From Verrucomicrobiota bacterium (GTDB lineage Bacteria > Verrucomicrobiota > Verrucomicrobiia > Limisphaerales > UBA11358), in NCBI GenBank assembly GCA_021323835.1, contig JAJPKI010000001.1, forward strand, positions 1 through 14,050: a stretch of DNA of 14,050 nucleotides, in the 5' to 3' direction. A program made the position numbers and the translations under genes. Below, piece after piece: positions 6,916-14,050 of this stretch; position 1 is the stretch's first letter; the number at the start of each line of letters is the position of its first letter. The notes below the pieces were generated by a model, which was not told where the DNA came from, did not search any database, and worked only from the letters and a program-made list of their open reading frames with translations.

Positions 6916-9900
6916 CTAAAATCCAGGGCCAAATACATCTGTTGAATTAGGCATCACAATAGGCTTTATAACAAAAACATTGGTCGCATTGGGAATCGTA
7001 ATCGAATAATGTATCGGCCAACCTCCTGCTGGAGGAGTCTGACTGGGTGATACAAAATTTGTTGCATCAATCCAAACCACCATATTTGTAGAATAAATCA
7101 CATGATTTGTTGCGTCAGGAATCGAATCCCATGAAATGCTGGTGGAAGTGATTTGTATGTTTTCCTGACTAGGCTCAAATAATGGCGTTGGATCGGAAGC
7201 ATTTGGAAATCCATCGCCATCTGAATCAAGTTGTGAATTTTGAACCAATGGCAAATTAAAGGTATTTGTCTGACCCGCAAAAACCAGATTAGTAGAACTG
7301 AAAAATCCGAAGTAAGTTGGCACCCAGCGGAGATGTCCACCGTTAAAGCCATTGATTTTCGCCGAAACATCCGCGCCATCAGAAACCGCATCGGCATAAT
7401 AAATGACTAAATTCGTGTTGAAGGCAAGAGCGGGAATAGTCGTGCCCGTTCGGCTGCTGTAATCTGAATTACCCTGCAAGTCCAACCGGTCTACATAAAT
7501 CGCATTACTTGCGCCGGTGCCGGTGAAATAAAATTGGGAGGCAGGCGCGAGCCCCAATGATTTCAAAATTAAATTTCCTATCGCAGTATTGTTCGTATAG
7601 CCGGCGGGAGTAGTGCCGCGGTCTTCCCCGGCCCAGACATGAGTTACTTGTACGCTGTCCTGCGCATAATTGGTAGTCTTCTTGCCAAGCAAATCACCAA
7701 GAACAGGCTTTCTCGGCAAAGTGATTCCACCGTTCACCGAGTTGGCATTGGTTCCAATAACCCAAATGTTCGCGTTCGTCGGACCGGTGTCGGTCAACAG
7801 ATTGGTCACCGTCAACGTCAGTCCTTGATTGGCGCGGATAAAGACATTGCTGGCCGTCATACTGTCGGCAGTGATGGTTATTTTACTGCCGGTATAGAGC
7901 AATCCATTGGTCAAAGTAGTGGTCAATGATTGCAACGTGAACGAACCGAGCGTTGCGTTCGAGAAAACGCCGTCGCTTTCAAAATTATCCGCGTAAATTT
8001 GCGCGCCGTTGTCGGCGACCAATCCATGATTGATAAATGCCCCGTAATGCGCTGCGGGAGAGCCGAAGCCAATCGGATTTACGTTCGGCATGCGGATGGC
8101 GCCGCCATTGGTCAGGTTGCGAAGATTTGGCGTTGCGTTGCTCCAAATAAAAGCGTATTGGCCGCTCAAAGGTATTTGCTGCAAATTCAATTCTCCATCA
8201 GGCGAGATGGCGGTCGCACCATTTGTCGTCAATGTCAAATTGCGCGCGTCAATGGAAAGTTTTCGCTGAACATTAAATACATCGCTGATGACAAGGTTAT
8301 TTGTCGCATGCAATGATAAATCCTGCACTTGTGCCGGTGTCGTCGGCGCGACCGAGCTATTGATGATGAGCACGCGAAAATCCCATGTGATGCCGCTGCC
8401 CGCGTCGGTATAAATCCAATCCGAAGTCCATGCCTGCAAGGTTCCGTTCCAATTGGGCGTGCCGGGCTCCAGTAAATTCGTTATCGCCAAATTTCCATTC
8501 GTCACGCCCAAATTGATGTCTGAATATGGCGCAAAGATATGCGCCCCGTCGTTACCGCTGAATTGATACGGCGCACGCAATGAAAGATAATTCAAACCGG
8601 AACTGACCGGATTGGCAATGTTGGCCAAGGTCAAATCCAGGTTGCTGTTGGCGCTGATTTGAATGCGTCCGGGCATCACCGCGAGATAGTTAGTAATGTT
8701 CTGACTGGAACTGTTTGTCGCCGCAGTTGTTGAAGTAAATTTTACGCTGACAAAAGCATATCCATTGTTAGTCACTGGCTCGTTGTTTGGCGGAAGAAAT
8801 TGAAAACCCGGCGGAAAACCGGCTACGCCCGGACTATTGAGCCCGGTCAGCACCGCCGGAAAATTTGGCGTGTTGGTTGTGACAATGGTAAAAGGTGCGC
8901 CAGTAAGCAAGCCGCTTAAGGGCGGGCCGTTCACGGCTGCAATGTATAAATCAGAAAGAACGAGATAGTTAGTAACTGTCAATCCGGTCACAGGGTCAAT
9001 GTAAGCCGGCGCATGCCAAACGACATGCGCGGCGCCATTTCCCAAAGAGGTGTTGCCAAAATAAGTATCATGCGTCACGCCCGCAGGACTTGAATCCTGA
9101 ATGTAAATCACGCGAACGATAATATTATTCGGCCCGCCTAATGCAAAAGGCTGCTGGAAATACGGCGTGGCATTGGTCAATGGCAACATTCGTCCCGTTT
9201 GTGTATATCCAAATGTCGATGGCGGATTAAATACCGGCTCGGAACCTGAAGCCGTAGTGGGAGTCAAATCAGTTTGAGGATGCCAATCTAAAAGACCGTC
9301 AATTCCAGATGCTTCATCCAGAACGTTAAATCCCGCCGTGCCTGTGACCGAACTTTGCGTCAGTCCATCCAGAACCAAACTGCTATGGCTTAAATCCACG
9401 TTTTGTCCGACAAATGAAATCACGCTGTTCGCACCGACATCATAGCTTCCGGGATTCACAATGTTCGTCGCATTGACGGTGCAAATGGCGCTGGTGGTCG
9501 GATTGTTGCCAGAATCCAAGGTAGAATTGGCATGAATAGTCCCCGGATTGAAAAAATTGGCGGCGGGAAAATGCAGGTTGGCTTGCGTGTTATAGTTGTC
9601 AAACGAAAAGCCACAGCCGGGAGCAGTAGTAACAAACGAACCATTTGTCGCAAACCCTGCATTTATTATCATCAGGCCGGTATTTGTATAATTAAGTGTA
9701 TTGCGGGTCTGAAATGTTTGCGGATTAACTGTGCCCGCGCCAAAGGTAAGAAATAAGGTGTTGTTGTTGAAAAAACTGGTCGCATCAATTGTCGGCATAA
9801 CCTGCGGCGGAATGGTATATTGGAGATAAGCGTCATTTTCCCATAAAGGGTCGGTCGCGCTTGCCGAAAATGAAAACGCAAAAGCCAATAGTCCGCATAA

Positions 9901-9942
9901 CAGCAGATATTCTTTTTTTAGGTTCCTAATCTGATTGGTCAT
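6916..9942 (-). CDS. Large exported beta-solenoid-like protein with near-C-terminal DSDGDG calcium-binding-type motif
   Basis: The protein has 1008 residues from the ATG at 9942 to the TAG at 6916-6918. An in-frame ATG at 9975 would add 11 residues (MELHHYYQLNR) and overlap the previous gene by 28 bases. I prefer 9942 because it puts the basic residues directly before the hydrophobic core of a good signal peptide (LLLCGLLAFAFSFSASA, cleavage after residue 29) and lies 5 bases after the upstream stop. The body consists of short Asn/Thr-rich strand-turn units such as IQISANSNLDLTLANIA, LVISDVFNVQRKLSIDARNL and ITITADSMTASNVFIRANQG. This pattern resembles filamentous-haemagglutinin-type right-handed beta-helices. 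Residues 906-920 (DSDGDGFPNASDPTP) are a type-3-like calcium-binding motif, followed by a last beta domain of about 90 residues (ISWDSIPDATNHVIYSTN). No catalytic motif is visible. The solenoid assignment is inferred from the strand pattern; the function is unknown. The gene is probably translated together with the upstream gene. Confidence 0.9.
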   Translation of the reverse strand: MTNQIRNLKKEYLLLCGLLAFAFSFSASATDPLWENDAYLQYTIPPQVMPTIDATSFFNNNTLFLTFGAGTVNPQTFQTRNTLNYTNTGLMIINAGFATNGSFVTTAPGCGFSFDNYNTQANLHFPAANFFNPGTIHANSTLDSGNNPTTSAICTVNATNIVNPGSYDVGANSVISFVGQNVDLSHSSLVLDGLTQSSVTGTAGFNVLDEASGIDGLLDWHPQTDLTPTTASGSEPVFNPPSTFGYTQTGRMLPLTNATPYFQQPFALGGPNNIIVRVIYIQDSSPAGVTHDTYFGNTSLGNGAAHVVWHAPAYIDPVTGLTVTNYLVLSDLYIAAVNGPPLSGLLTGAPFTIVTTNTPNFPAVLTGLNSPGVAGFPPGFQFLPPNNEPVTNNGYAFVSVKFTSTTAATNSSSQNITNYLAVMPGRIQISANSNLDLTLANIANPVSSGLNYLSLRAPYQFSGNDGAHIFAPYSDINLGVTNGNLAITNLLEPGTPNWNGTLQAWTSDWIYTDAGSGITWDFRVLIINSSVAPTTPAQVQDLSLHATNNLVISDVFNVQRKLSIDARNLTLTTNGATAISPDGELNLQQIPLSGQYAFIWSNATPNLRNLTNGGAIRMPNVNPIGFGSPAAHYGAFINHGLVADNGAQIYADNFESDGVFSNATLGSFTLQSLTTTLTNGLLYTGSKITITADSMTASNVFIRANQGLTLTVTNLLTDTGPTNANIWVIGTNANSVNGGITLPRKPVLGDLLGKKTTNYAQDSVQVTHVWAGEDRGTTPAGYTNNTAIGNLILKSLGLAPASQFYFTGTGASNAIYVDRLDLQGNSDYSSRTGTTIPALAFNTNLVIYYADAVSDGADVSAKINGFNGGHLRWVPTYFGFFSSTNLVFAGQTNTFNLPLVQNSQLDSDGDGFPNASDPTPLFEPSQENIQITSTSISWDSIPDATNHVIYSTNMVVWIDATNFVSPSQTPPAGGWPIHYSITIPNATNVFVIKPIVMPNSTDVFGPGF

Positions 9943-9947
9943 ACGGT

Positions 9948-12900
9948 TCAATTGATAGTAATGGTGTAATTCCATTGCACGGACCGTCCAAGAGAATCGG
10001 TCAGCGTCAATACAAAGTCAAACGTGCCGGATTGCGTCGGCGTCCCCGATAGCGTGCCGCCGGATGATACGGAAAGCCCATTCGGCAATCCAGTAGCTGA
10101 CCATGTGAACGGCGGCGAGAAAGAACCGCCCGTTGCAGTAAATGTCACCGGCCCATAAGCGACCCCGACGTTTCCATTAGCCAAGCTCGTCGGAGATATT
10201 TGAACCAATGTTTGGTTAATTAAATTTTGGATATCAGTGCCGCTGGGATAAACAACCGGGTCATTTGTCGAGGCGTCGAAAGATCCCCACAAAAGCACTT
10301 GAGCCTGATTGGTTTCACCAATACCTGCACCACCTAACTGTTGTAAAATAAATGGATTGAGTGCCAAGACCGACCAATCATTTTCAAAAACTGGACCACT
10401 TTTATCAAATTTAAGATATATTGACGGCTCTACGGCAGGCCCGTTAATGGGGTTAATGGTTCCGGGTCCGGCTAAATCCGGCAACGCATTGTCTACGTCG
10501 GCTTCTGAAGTGCCAACATCCACCTGTTCCCAAGGCGACCCACCAAGATCTGCAGCCTCAAATACAAAATCGGGATGCAATATCATGCGCCGGAAATGTT
10601 GCGTAATTAATTGGCTATTGGTAAGCATGACCATCGTATATTCATTGGTAATCGGCTGGAAGAACTGGCCGATGAGTGAATCGAAATTTGCTTTTACAAA
10701 TTTAATATTTTCTATGCCCTGATATAACCCGGTGCTGAAAGGCGTTTGCGCGCAACTTTGCGGACTAACCAAGAGTGTATAAGTCGTAAACGTCGTGTTG
10801 GTAGTCTGCGAAAACAACTCATTGCCCGGCGCATTTACCAATGGCGACGTGACGATAAAGGTGTTCGAAATAATGTTAACATTGGTGAATATCGTGCCAG
10901 TGATTGTAAAATTACACCAATTGGTCGGGATAATGAAAAAGTCTCCGGACGGCACGTTAACAACAAATGTATTCGTAGTAATATTTGTTATCAAAACGCC
11001 AATTGGCGCGCCGTTGGTCGTAAAGATATTGGTGGTTATCACCGTCACCGTGCTCGTTGGCGAATAATTGTTTGTGAATACATTGAGGAAAGTATAGGCA
11101 AAATTGGTCGTGATGGTCGGCACCAAAGTTTGATTGGTGATTAACACCGGCTCACACACGCCTTGCTCTATGACAAGAACATGGTTGGTTGTGCTGGAAA
11201 TTGTCGTTTGTGAAAATTGTTCCGTAGCCGTTCCCCCGATGTCCGGCGGGACAATTAGCGGCACCGGACCAACAGTGAAAGTATTCGTGGTATAGACCAC
11301 ATTCGTCAATAATCGGGCGACAATGGAAAAGCCACACCAATTGGTTGGAATAATTAGAAAATCCCCGGTGGGAACATTCACCTCATTCGTCGTTTGCGTA
11401 ACATTAGTGACCGTCGTGCCGGCGATGGCTCCGTTTGTCGTCATGATGTTTGTAATAATAACGGTTACCTGGCTTGTCGGCGCGTAGTAATTTGTAAAGA
11501 CGTTCAGCAAAGTATTTTGATAGGTAATAATTGCATTGGTCGTAAAATTGGTCGTAAAGAGCAAGCCCGGCTCGCAAATCCCCGGCTGAACCAGCAATTG
11601 GGCATTGGTATAAATATGAATGTCCACCACATTTGTAAAATGGAATCCCGAAGCGCCATTGGTAAAGTTCGCAGTAATTAAATTCGTATAGCTTGGCAGC
11701 TTGGTCAAAATCTGCGAGCCCGGCACAACCGTAAATCCGCACCAATTGGTCGGCATAATAAAGAAGCTTCCAGCCGGATTTGGCTCTATTACTTTTTTCC
11801 GCGTTGTATTGGTGACAATTGTGCCGAGTGGCGCGCCAATTTTTTGGCCTATAACAGTTGTTATGTTCGTCACAACTTCATTGGTCACGTAAATGCCATG
11901 GCTGCCGTCAATTGCCGGATAGCTGCTGCCGTTGAAGGTCGCCAGCGGATAAAATGTCTCGTTGCTGTAAAGCAGTAAATTCCCAAAAACATAATTATAT
12001 CGCGTAATGCGATTGGTGAAAATGCCGCTAATGGAGGTCACTTGAACCGTCGTTCCCGACGGCGCGCCGTTAGGATGCACAAATGAAGTGGCAAAATTTG
12101 TCGTCACCACCGTCGGAAAATAAGGCGTGGCGCTGACAATGACCAAGCCCGGATAAAATGCCTGCAATTGCTGGATGGCCAGCGGCACATTTTGGAATTG
12201 TCCCGTGGTGTTGGTCAATGCCCGCCGGGCAAATAATTCAAAATCTTCAGTGCCAGCCCATTGGGTTTGAGTGGGTGGCGGCACAATACGATTTGGCGGC
12301 GGATTCAATATTTGTCCGTAATCGTAATTGGTTATCGCTGCTCCCGCTGCATTGGTGTAAATCGCGGTTATGTTTGTCGTGAATCCAACGCCGACATTTG
12401 TCACCGTTGAAACCACCAGATTTGGATAGAGTGCGATGAGCGTCGCCGGGTCCAAAGTTTGCGCGCGTTGAATTAACAAGCCCAAATCCAAAGTCGTGTT
12501 CGTAGAAAAAATCGGCAGAAAATTTGTAGTCGAAGGACCGGGCTGATTTGTAAAAACGATGGATATGTTAGTTATCGTAGATGAAGTCAAAAAGTTTGTC
12601 GAAGTAGCAATCAATAATCCCGGAAATAATGCCTGCAACCCCGCCGGCGTATTGGTTTGCGCCGCCGTCAATAGCGAACTAATCGGCAATGTAGTTACAA
12701 CCTGTTGCGACAAATTATTTGTAGTCAGCAATAAAGCCGCGCCGTCGCCGGAATTTCCATTAGTGGTTATTCCTAAAAATGCTGCGGTTTCCCAATTGAT
12801 ATTGTTCGAAGCCCACATATAGCGTAGGCCTGCGACGTCATCGCGAGTCAACCCCGTATAAAAATAGCCGTTGTCTATTAAGAAATCGTCATAAGAAGCA

Positions 12901-13616
12901 ACAGGCGTTGCCGTTGGTGCGAAAGGATCCACCGGAAACGGAACCGTTATAGCTTCATTGGCAACAGGGCAAAATTCTTCAATGTGATAACTGTAAAGCG
13001 TGTCATTGATATATGGCGAATATTGCACTTGATTAAATGGGCTGTTGATGATGTCAAAATTTCTTTGAACAACTGTGTAGGTAGCTGTAGATGGACAGGC
13101 GCTACCTGGAGTTCTAGACCGCAATGTCCAGACATAACGGACCGGGTCGGCCAATCCCATTTGCCAGACTAACATGCCAAATGCGGTTGATTTCAAATCC
13201 GTTAAACCCAACGATTGGGCAGTAAAATTAACTTCTTTTGAATCTGTCGGAAATTCGGAAAGGTTCGTGCTATAACTGTCCACGTTAGTCAAATTATTCA
13301 TTATAGAAAATGCCCCATCCACCGCTGCCACTCCGTTCGACCCGAAGAAATCCAAAAAAGTAGCATCGTAAGCATAATACATTACGGGAGTATTGCGGCG
13401 ATATTCTTCACCTAGATTTTTCGGAGCGCCGCCGACGGTTGTAAAATAACCCAAATCCGCCGTCTGCCATGAATCACCATTAGCAAGACTGCCAGGAATA
13501 TGCGACTTCGACGGCTGGTGCGCAATCGTTGGCCCTAACAAAGAAAACCCCCATGCCGCCGGCACGGCTGCAGCCAGCAACATCAAGAACCAAAATCTTT
13601 TAATCACTTGCAACAT
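9948..13616 (-). CDS. Large exported protein: matrixin-like N terminus without zinc ligands, two families of internal repeats, C-terminal He_PIG-like domain
   Basis: This is a complete 1222-residue protein with start ATG at 13616 and stop TGA at 9948-9950. Residues 1-23 are a Sec signal peptide (basic start, Leu/Ala core, AAWG then F). Residues 76-272 resemble a matrixin-type fold at both ends: YYAYDATFLDFFG opens it and LTRDDVAGLRYMW matches the closing helix of M10 proteases. Where HExxHxxGxxH is expected the sequence has GMLVWQMGLAD (147-157), so no zinc site is left. Residues 314-546 hold three repeats with (F/Y)PxL cores. Residues 581-958 hold three repeats with NWC(G/N)F and a second cysteine. 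Residues 960-1135 form a segment with IENIKFVKANFDSLIGQFF, and 1140-1222 a putative-Ig domain (GLPNGLSVSSGGTLSGTPT). All eight cysteines can be paired (174/216, 626/681, 761/821, 901/955). I know of no function; an extracellular structural or binding role is inferred. The start is preceded by only a weak purine stretch (AGAAAAG). Confidence 0.93.
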   Translation of the reverse strand: MLQVIKRFWFLMLLAAAVPAAWGFSLLGPTIAHQPSKSHIPGSLANGDSWQTADLGYFTTVGGAPKNLGEEYRRNTPVMYYAYDATFLDFFGSNGVAAVDGAFSIMNNLTNVDSYSTNLSEFPTDSKEVNFTAQSLGLTDLKSTAFGMLVWQMGLADPVRYVWTLRSRTPGSACPSTATYTVVQRNFDIINSPFNQVQYSPYINDTLYSYHIEEFCPVANEAITVPFPVDPFAPTATPVASYDDFLIDNGYFYTGLTRDDVAGLRYMWASNNINWETAAFLGITTNGNSGDGAALLLTTNNLSQQVVTTLPISSLLTAAQTNTPAGLQALFPGLLIATSTNFLTSSTITNISIVFTNQPGPSTTNFLPIFSTNTTLDLGLLIQRAQTLDPATLIALYPNLVVSTVTNVGVGFTTNITAIYTNAAGAAITNYDYGQILNPPPNRIVPPPTQTQWAGTEDFELFARRALTNTTGQFQNVPLAIQQLQAFYPGLVIVSATPYFPTVVTTNFATSFVHPNGAPSGTTVQVTSISGIFTNRITRYNYVFGNLLLYSNETFYPLATFNGSSYPAIDGSHGIYVTNEVVTNITTVIGQKIGAPLGTIVTNTTRKKVIEPNPAGSFFIMPTNWCGFTVVPGSQILTKLPSYTNLITANFTNGASGFHFTNVVDIHIYTNAQLLVQPGICEPGLLFTTNFTTNAIITYQNTLLNVFTNYYAPTSQVTVIITNIMTTNGAIAGTTVTNVTQTTNEVNVPTGDFLIIPTNWCGFSIVARLLTNVVYTTNTFTVGPVPLIVPPDIGGTATEQFSQTTISSTTNHVLVIEQGVCEPVLITNQTLVPTITTNFAYTFLNVFTNNYSPTSTVTVITTNIFTTNGAPIGVLITNITTNTFVVNVPSGDFFIIPTNWCNFTITGTIFTNVNIISNTFIVTSPLVNAPGNELFSQTTNTTFTTYTLLVSPQSCAQTPFSTGLYQGIENIKFVKANFDSLIGQFFQPITNEYTMVMLTNSQLITQHFRRMILHPDFVFEAADLGGSPWEQVDVGTSEADVDNALPDLAGPGTINPINGPAVEPSIYLKFDKSGPVFENDWSVLALNPFILQQLGGAGIGETNQAQVLLWGSFDASTNDPVVYPSGTDIQNLINQTLVQISPTSLANGNVGVAYGPVTFTATGGSFSPPFTWSATGLPNGLSVSSGGTLSGTPTQSGTFDFVLTLTDSLGRSVQWNYTITIN
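9951..10199 (-). other. C-terminal putative Ig (He_PIG-like) domain
   Basis: Residues 1140-1222 show the classic order of this cadherin/Ig-like bacterial domain. It starts with ISPTSLANGNVGVAY, then VTFTATGG, FTWSATGLPNGLSVS, GGTLSGTPTQSGTFDFVLTL, and ends with TDSLGRSVQWNYTITI. Such domains occur in exported and surface proteins and are generally taken as spacers or carbohydrate/protein-binding modules. It ends exactly at the stop codon, so nothing follows that could anchor the protein. Confidence 0.85.
10743..11876 (-). repeat. Three tandem repeats of about 135-140 residues with an NWC(G/N)F motif and a paired second cysteine
   Basis: Residues 581-958 contain three successive copies. Each begins with TN-rich strands and an NGAxxG- or GAPLG-like turn, then (S/D)F(F/L)I(I/M)PTNWC(G/N)F at 617-628, 752-763 and 892-903. 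After a Thr-Asn-rich stretch comes a second cysteine: GICEP at 679-683, GVCEP at 819-823, and PQSCAQ in the last copy (C955). Motif spacing is 135 and 140 residues. Copies 2 and 3 are closest, both with LNVFTN and PTS.VTVI before the NWC motif. The DNA is still visibly alike around 11741, 11337 and 10917 (accaattggt on the plus strand). The constant cysteine pair per copy, 54-60 residues apart, suggests one disulphide in each exported domain. No family is recognised. Confidence 0.82.
11979..12677 (-). repeat. Three degenerate (F/Y)PxL-core protein repeats (residues 314-546)
   Basis: Three copies of a unit share the pattern Ala-x-x-x-x-x-Pro, a short Leu-rich helix, (F/Y)PxL, a valine/isoleucine strand, then Thr-Asn-rich strands. 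The cores are PAGLQALFPGLLIATSTN (from residue 324), PATLIALYPNLVVSTVTN (from 390) and LAIQQLQAFYPGLVIVSATP (from 479). Spacing of the FPGL/YPNL/YPGL cores is 66 and 91 residues, and the third copy is longer at its end. The copies differ greatly at the DNA level, so the duplication is old. I do not recognise a named family. Confidence 0.75.
12801..13391 (-). other. Matrixin-like domain with zinc-binding histidines apparently lost (residues 76-272 of the 1222-aa protein)
   Basis: The segment starts with an extended strand-like stretch (MYYAYDATFLDFFGSNGV) followed by a helix (AVDGAFSIMNNL), as at the start of matrixin catalytic domains. It ends with LTRDDVAGLRYMW, like the LTxDDixGIqxLYG helix that closes them. 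The intervening DLKSTAFGMLVWQMGLADP occupies the place of the zinc helix and keeps the Gly-Leu, but has G147, W151 and D157 where the three histidines should be. Two cysteines (174 and 216) follow. The alignment was made by eye and the homology is inferred; a non-catalytic relative is the best reading. Confidence 0.45.
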
Positions 13617-13630
13617 ACTTTTCTGAACTT

Positions 13631-14050
13631 CTAACGCTGCAGCAGAATGCGGTAAAATGCCGCCGGACTGCCGCCAACATACATTGAATCACTCGTTCCC
13701 GCCGCAAATCGCGGCGCACCTAAATTATTCCACGTCGCGAAATTCGTGGTCATCTGAACTTGATACGTCAAGCCCGGCTGCGTGTTCCACGTCAGGAACA
13801 TGCCTTGCTGTGTTTGCATCACGTGCATCGTCAGCATACTCGCTGCATTTGTAGGAATGGTGCCCGCCAAAAATTCCTGCAAATTATTCACGCCATCACC
13901 ATCACTGTCCGCCGTGGCTGAAGGCCATTTGCTTTGATCGTTTCCGAAATACGCCTGCATCCATTCGCATGGAATGCCGCCCCAATTACAACCACTCCAT
14001 GTCGTGCCGGATGTTGATGCGGAAATCGGCGAACGACGGCCATCGTTCAA
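13631..14050 (-). CDS. C-terminal part of a secreted protein with type-3 calcium-binding repeat and terminal beta domain (5' end outside window)
   Basis: Only the last 139 codons are in the window. The frame is open to the right-hand edge, and the first visible codon (TTG, Leu) is not a credible start. The stop is TAG at 13631-13633. The visible part begins with a Gly/Ser-rich stretch, then a segment ending in WMQAYFGND. That is the usual lead-in to DSDGDGVNNLQEFLAGT, a thrombospondin type-3-like Asp-rich calcium-binding motif at visible residues of about 48-64. The last 70 or so residues (LTWNTQPGLTYQVQMTTNF through FYRILLQR) are a small beta-sandwich-like domain that closes many exported verrucomicrobial proteins. 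There is no PEP-CTERM anchor or LPXTG-like signal. The catalytic or binding part must lie upstream, so the function is unknown. Only 14 bases separate its stop from the next gene, which suggests one operon. Confidence 0.85.
   Translation of the reverse strand: MNDGRRSPISASTSGTTWSGCNWGGIPCEWMQAYFGNDQSKWPSATADSDGDGVNNLQEFLAGTIPTNAASMLTMHVMQTQQGMFLTWNTQPGLTYQVQMTTNFATWNNLGAPRFAAGTSDSMYVGGSPAAFYRILLQR

Noticed and set aside
12960..12990. His-Ile-Glu-Glu-Phe-Cys in the 1222-aa protein as a zinc-site remnant
   Set aside because: It lacks the HExxH spacing, and the expected zinc helix maps to residues 147-157 instead.
13617..13630. Terminator between the first two genes
   Set aside because: The gap is only 14 bases with no hairpin or T-run.
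1..14050. Mobile element or recent horizontal transfer
   Set aside because: No transposase, integrase, tRNA or terminal repeats were seen, and composition looks even across the window by eye.

Overview
The window is about 14 kb of AT-balanced bacterial DNA in which everything I can support lies on the minus strand. It reads as one run of four genes for very large, exported, non-enzymatic-looking proteins. The style is that of Verrucomicrobia (Pedosphaera/Limisphaerales-like soil or freshwater lineages). The signs are a C-terminal thrombospondin type-3-like DSDGDG segment followed by a small beta domain ending in FYRILLQR, delta-60 repeats (GGxF ... ARLNxDGS ... DTSFNPG), Calx-beta repeats, a PPC-like domain, Thr-Asn-rich low-complexity stretches, and weak or absent Shine-Dalgarno sequences. 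This assignment rests on protein style, not on a marker gene.

Layout in transcription order, right to left. (1) 14050-13631 is the C-terminal end of a secreted protein that enters from outside the window. (2) 13616-9948 encodes a 1222-residue exported protein. It has a matrixin-like N-terminal region without the zinc histidines, three repeats with an (F/Y)PxL core, three repeats of about 135-140 residues with an NWCGF-type motif and paired cysteines, a distinctive C-terminal segment and a final putative-Ig (He_PIG-like) domain. (3) 9942-6916 encodes an exported beta-solenoid-like protein of about 1008 residues with a DSDGDG calcium-binding-type motif near its end. (4) 6826 to 1 encodes the first 2275 residues of a giant exported protein that is still open at the window edge. 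It has a PPC-like domain, then two Calx-beta-like domains, a delta-60 array of seven repeats, four Calx-beta-like domains, a second delta-60 array of seven repeats, and at least two more Calx-beta-like domains.

The gaps between genes are 14, 5 and 89 bases with no visible terminator, so genes 1-3, and probably all four, are likely co-transcribed. All three complete N termini carry Sec signal peptides and no catalytic motif is recognisable. The cluster therefore looks like a surface or extracellular adhesion, matrix or binding apparatus rather than a pathway. That functional reading is inference.

The most unusual points are these. Both delta-60 arrays contain exactly seven repeats and look closed in the manner of a beta-propeller. 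A separate domain of about 115 residues is spliced into repeat 4 of the first array. The zinc site in the matrixin-like domain of gene 2 appears to be lost. The three cysteine-paired repeats of gene 2 resemble no family I can name. I saw no tRNA, rRNA, CRISPR array, insertion sequence, integrase or plus-strand gene.
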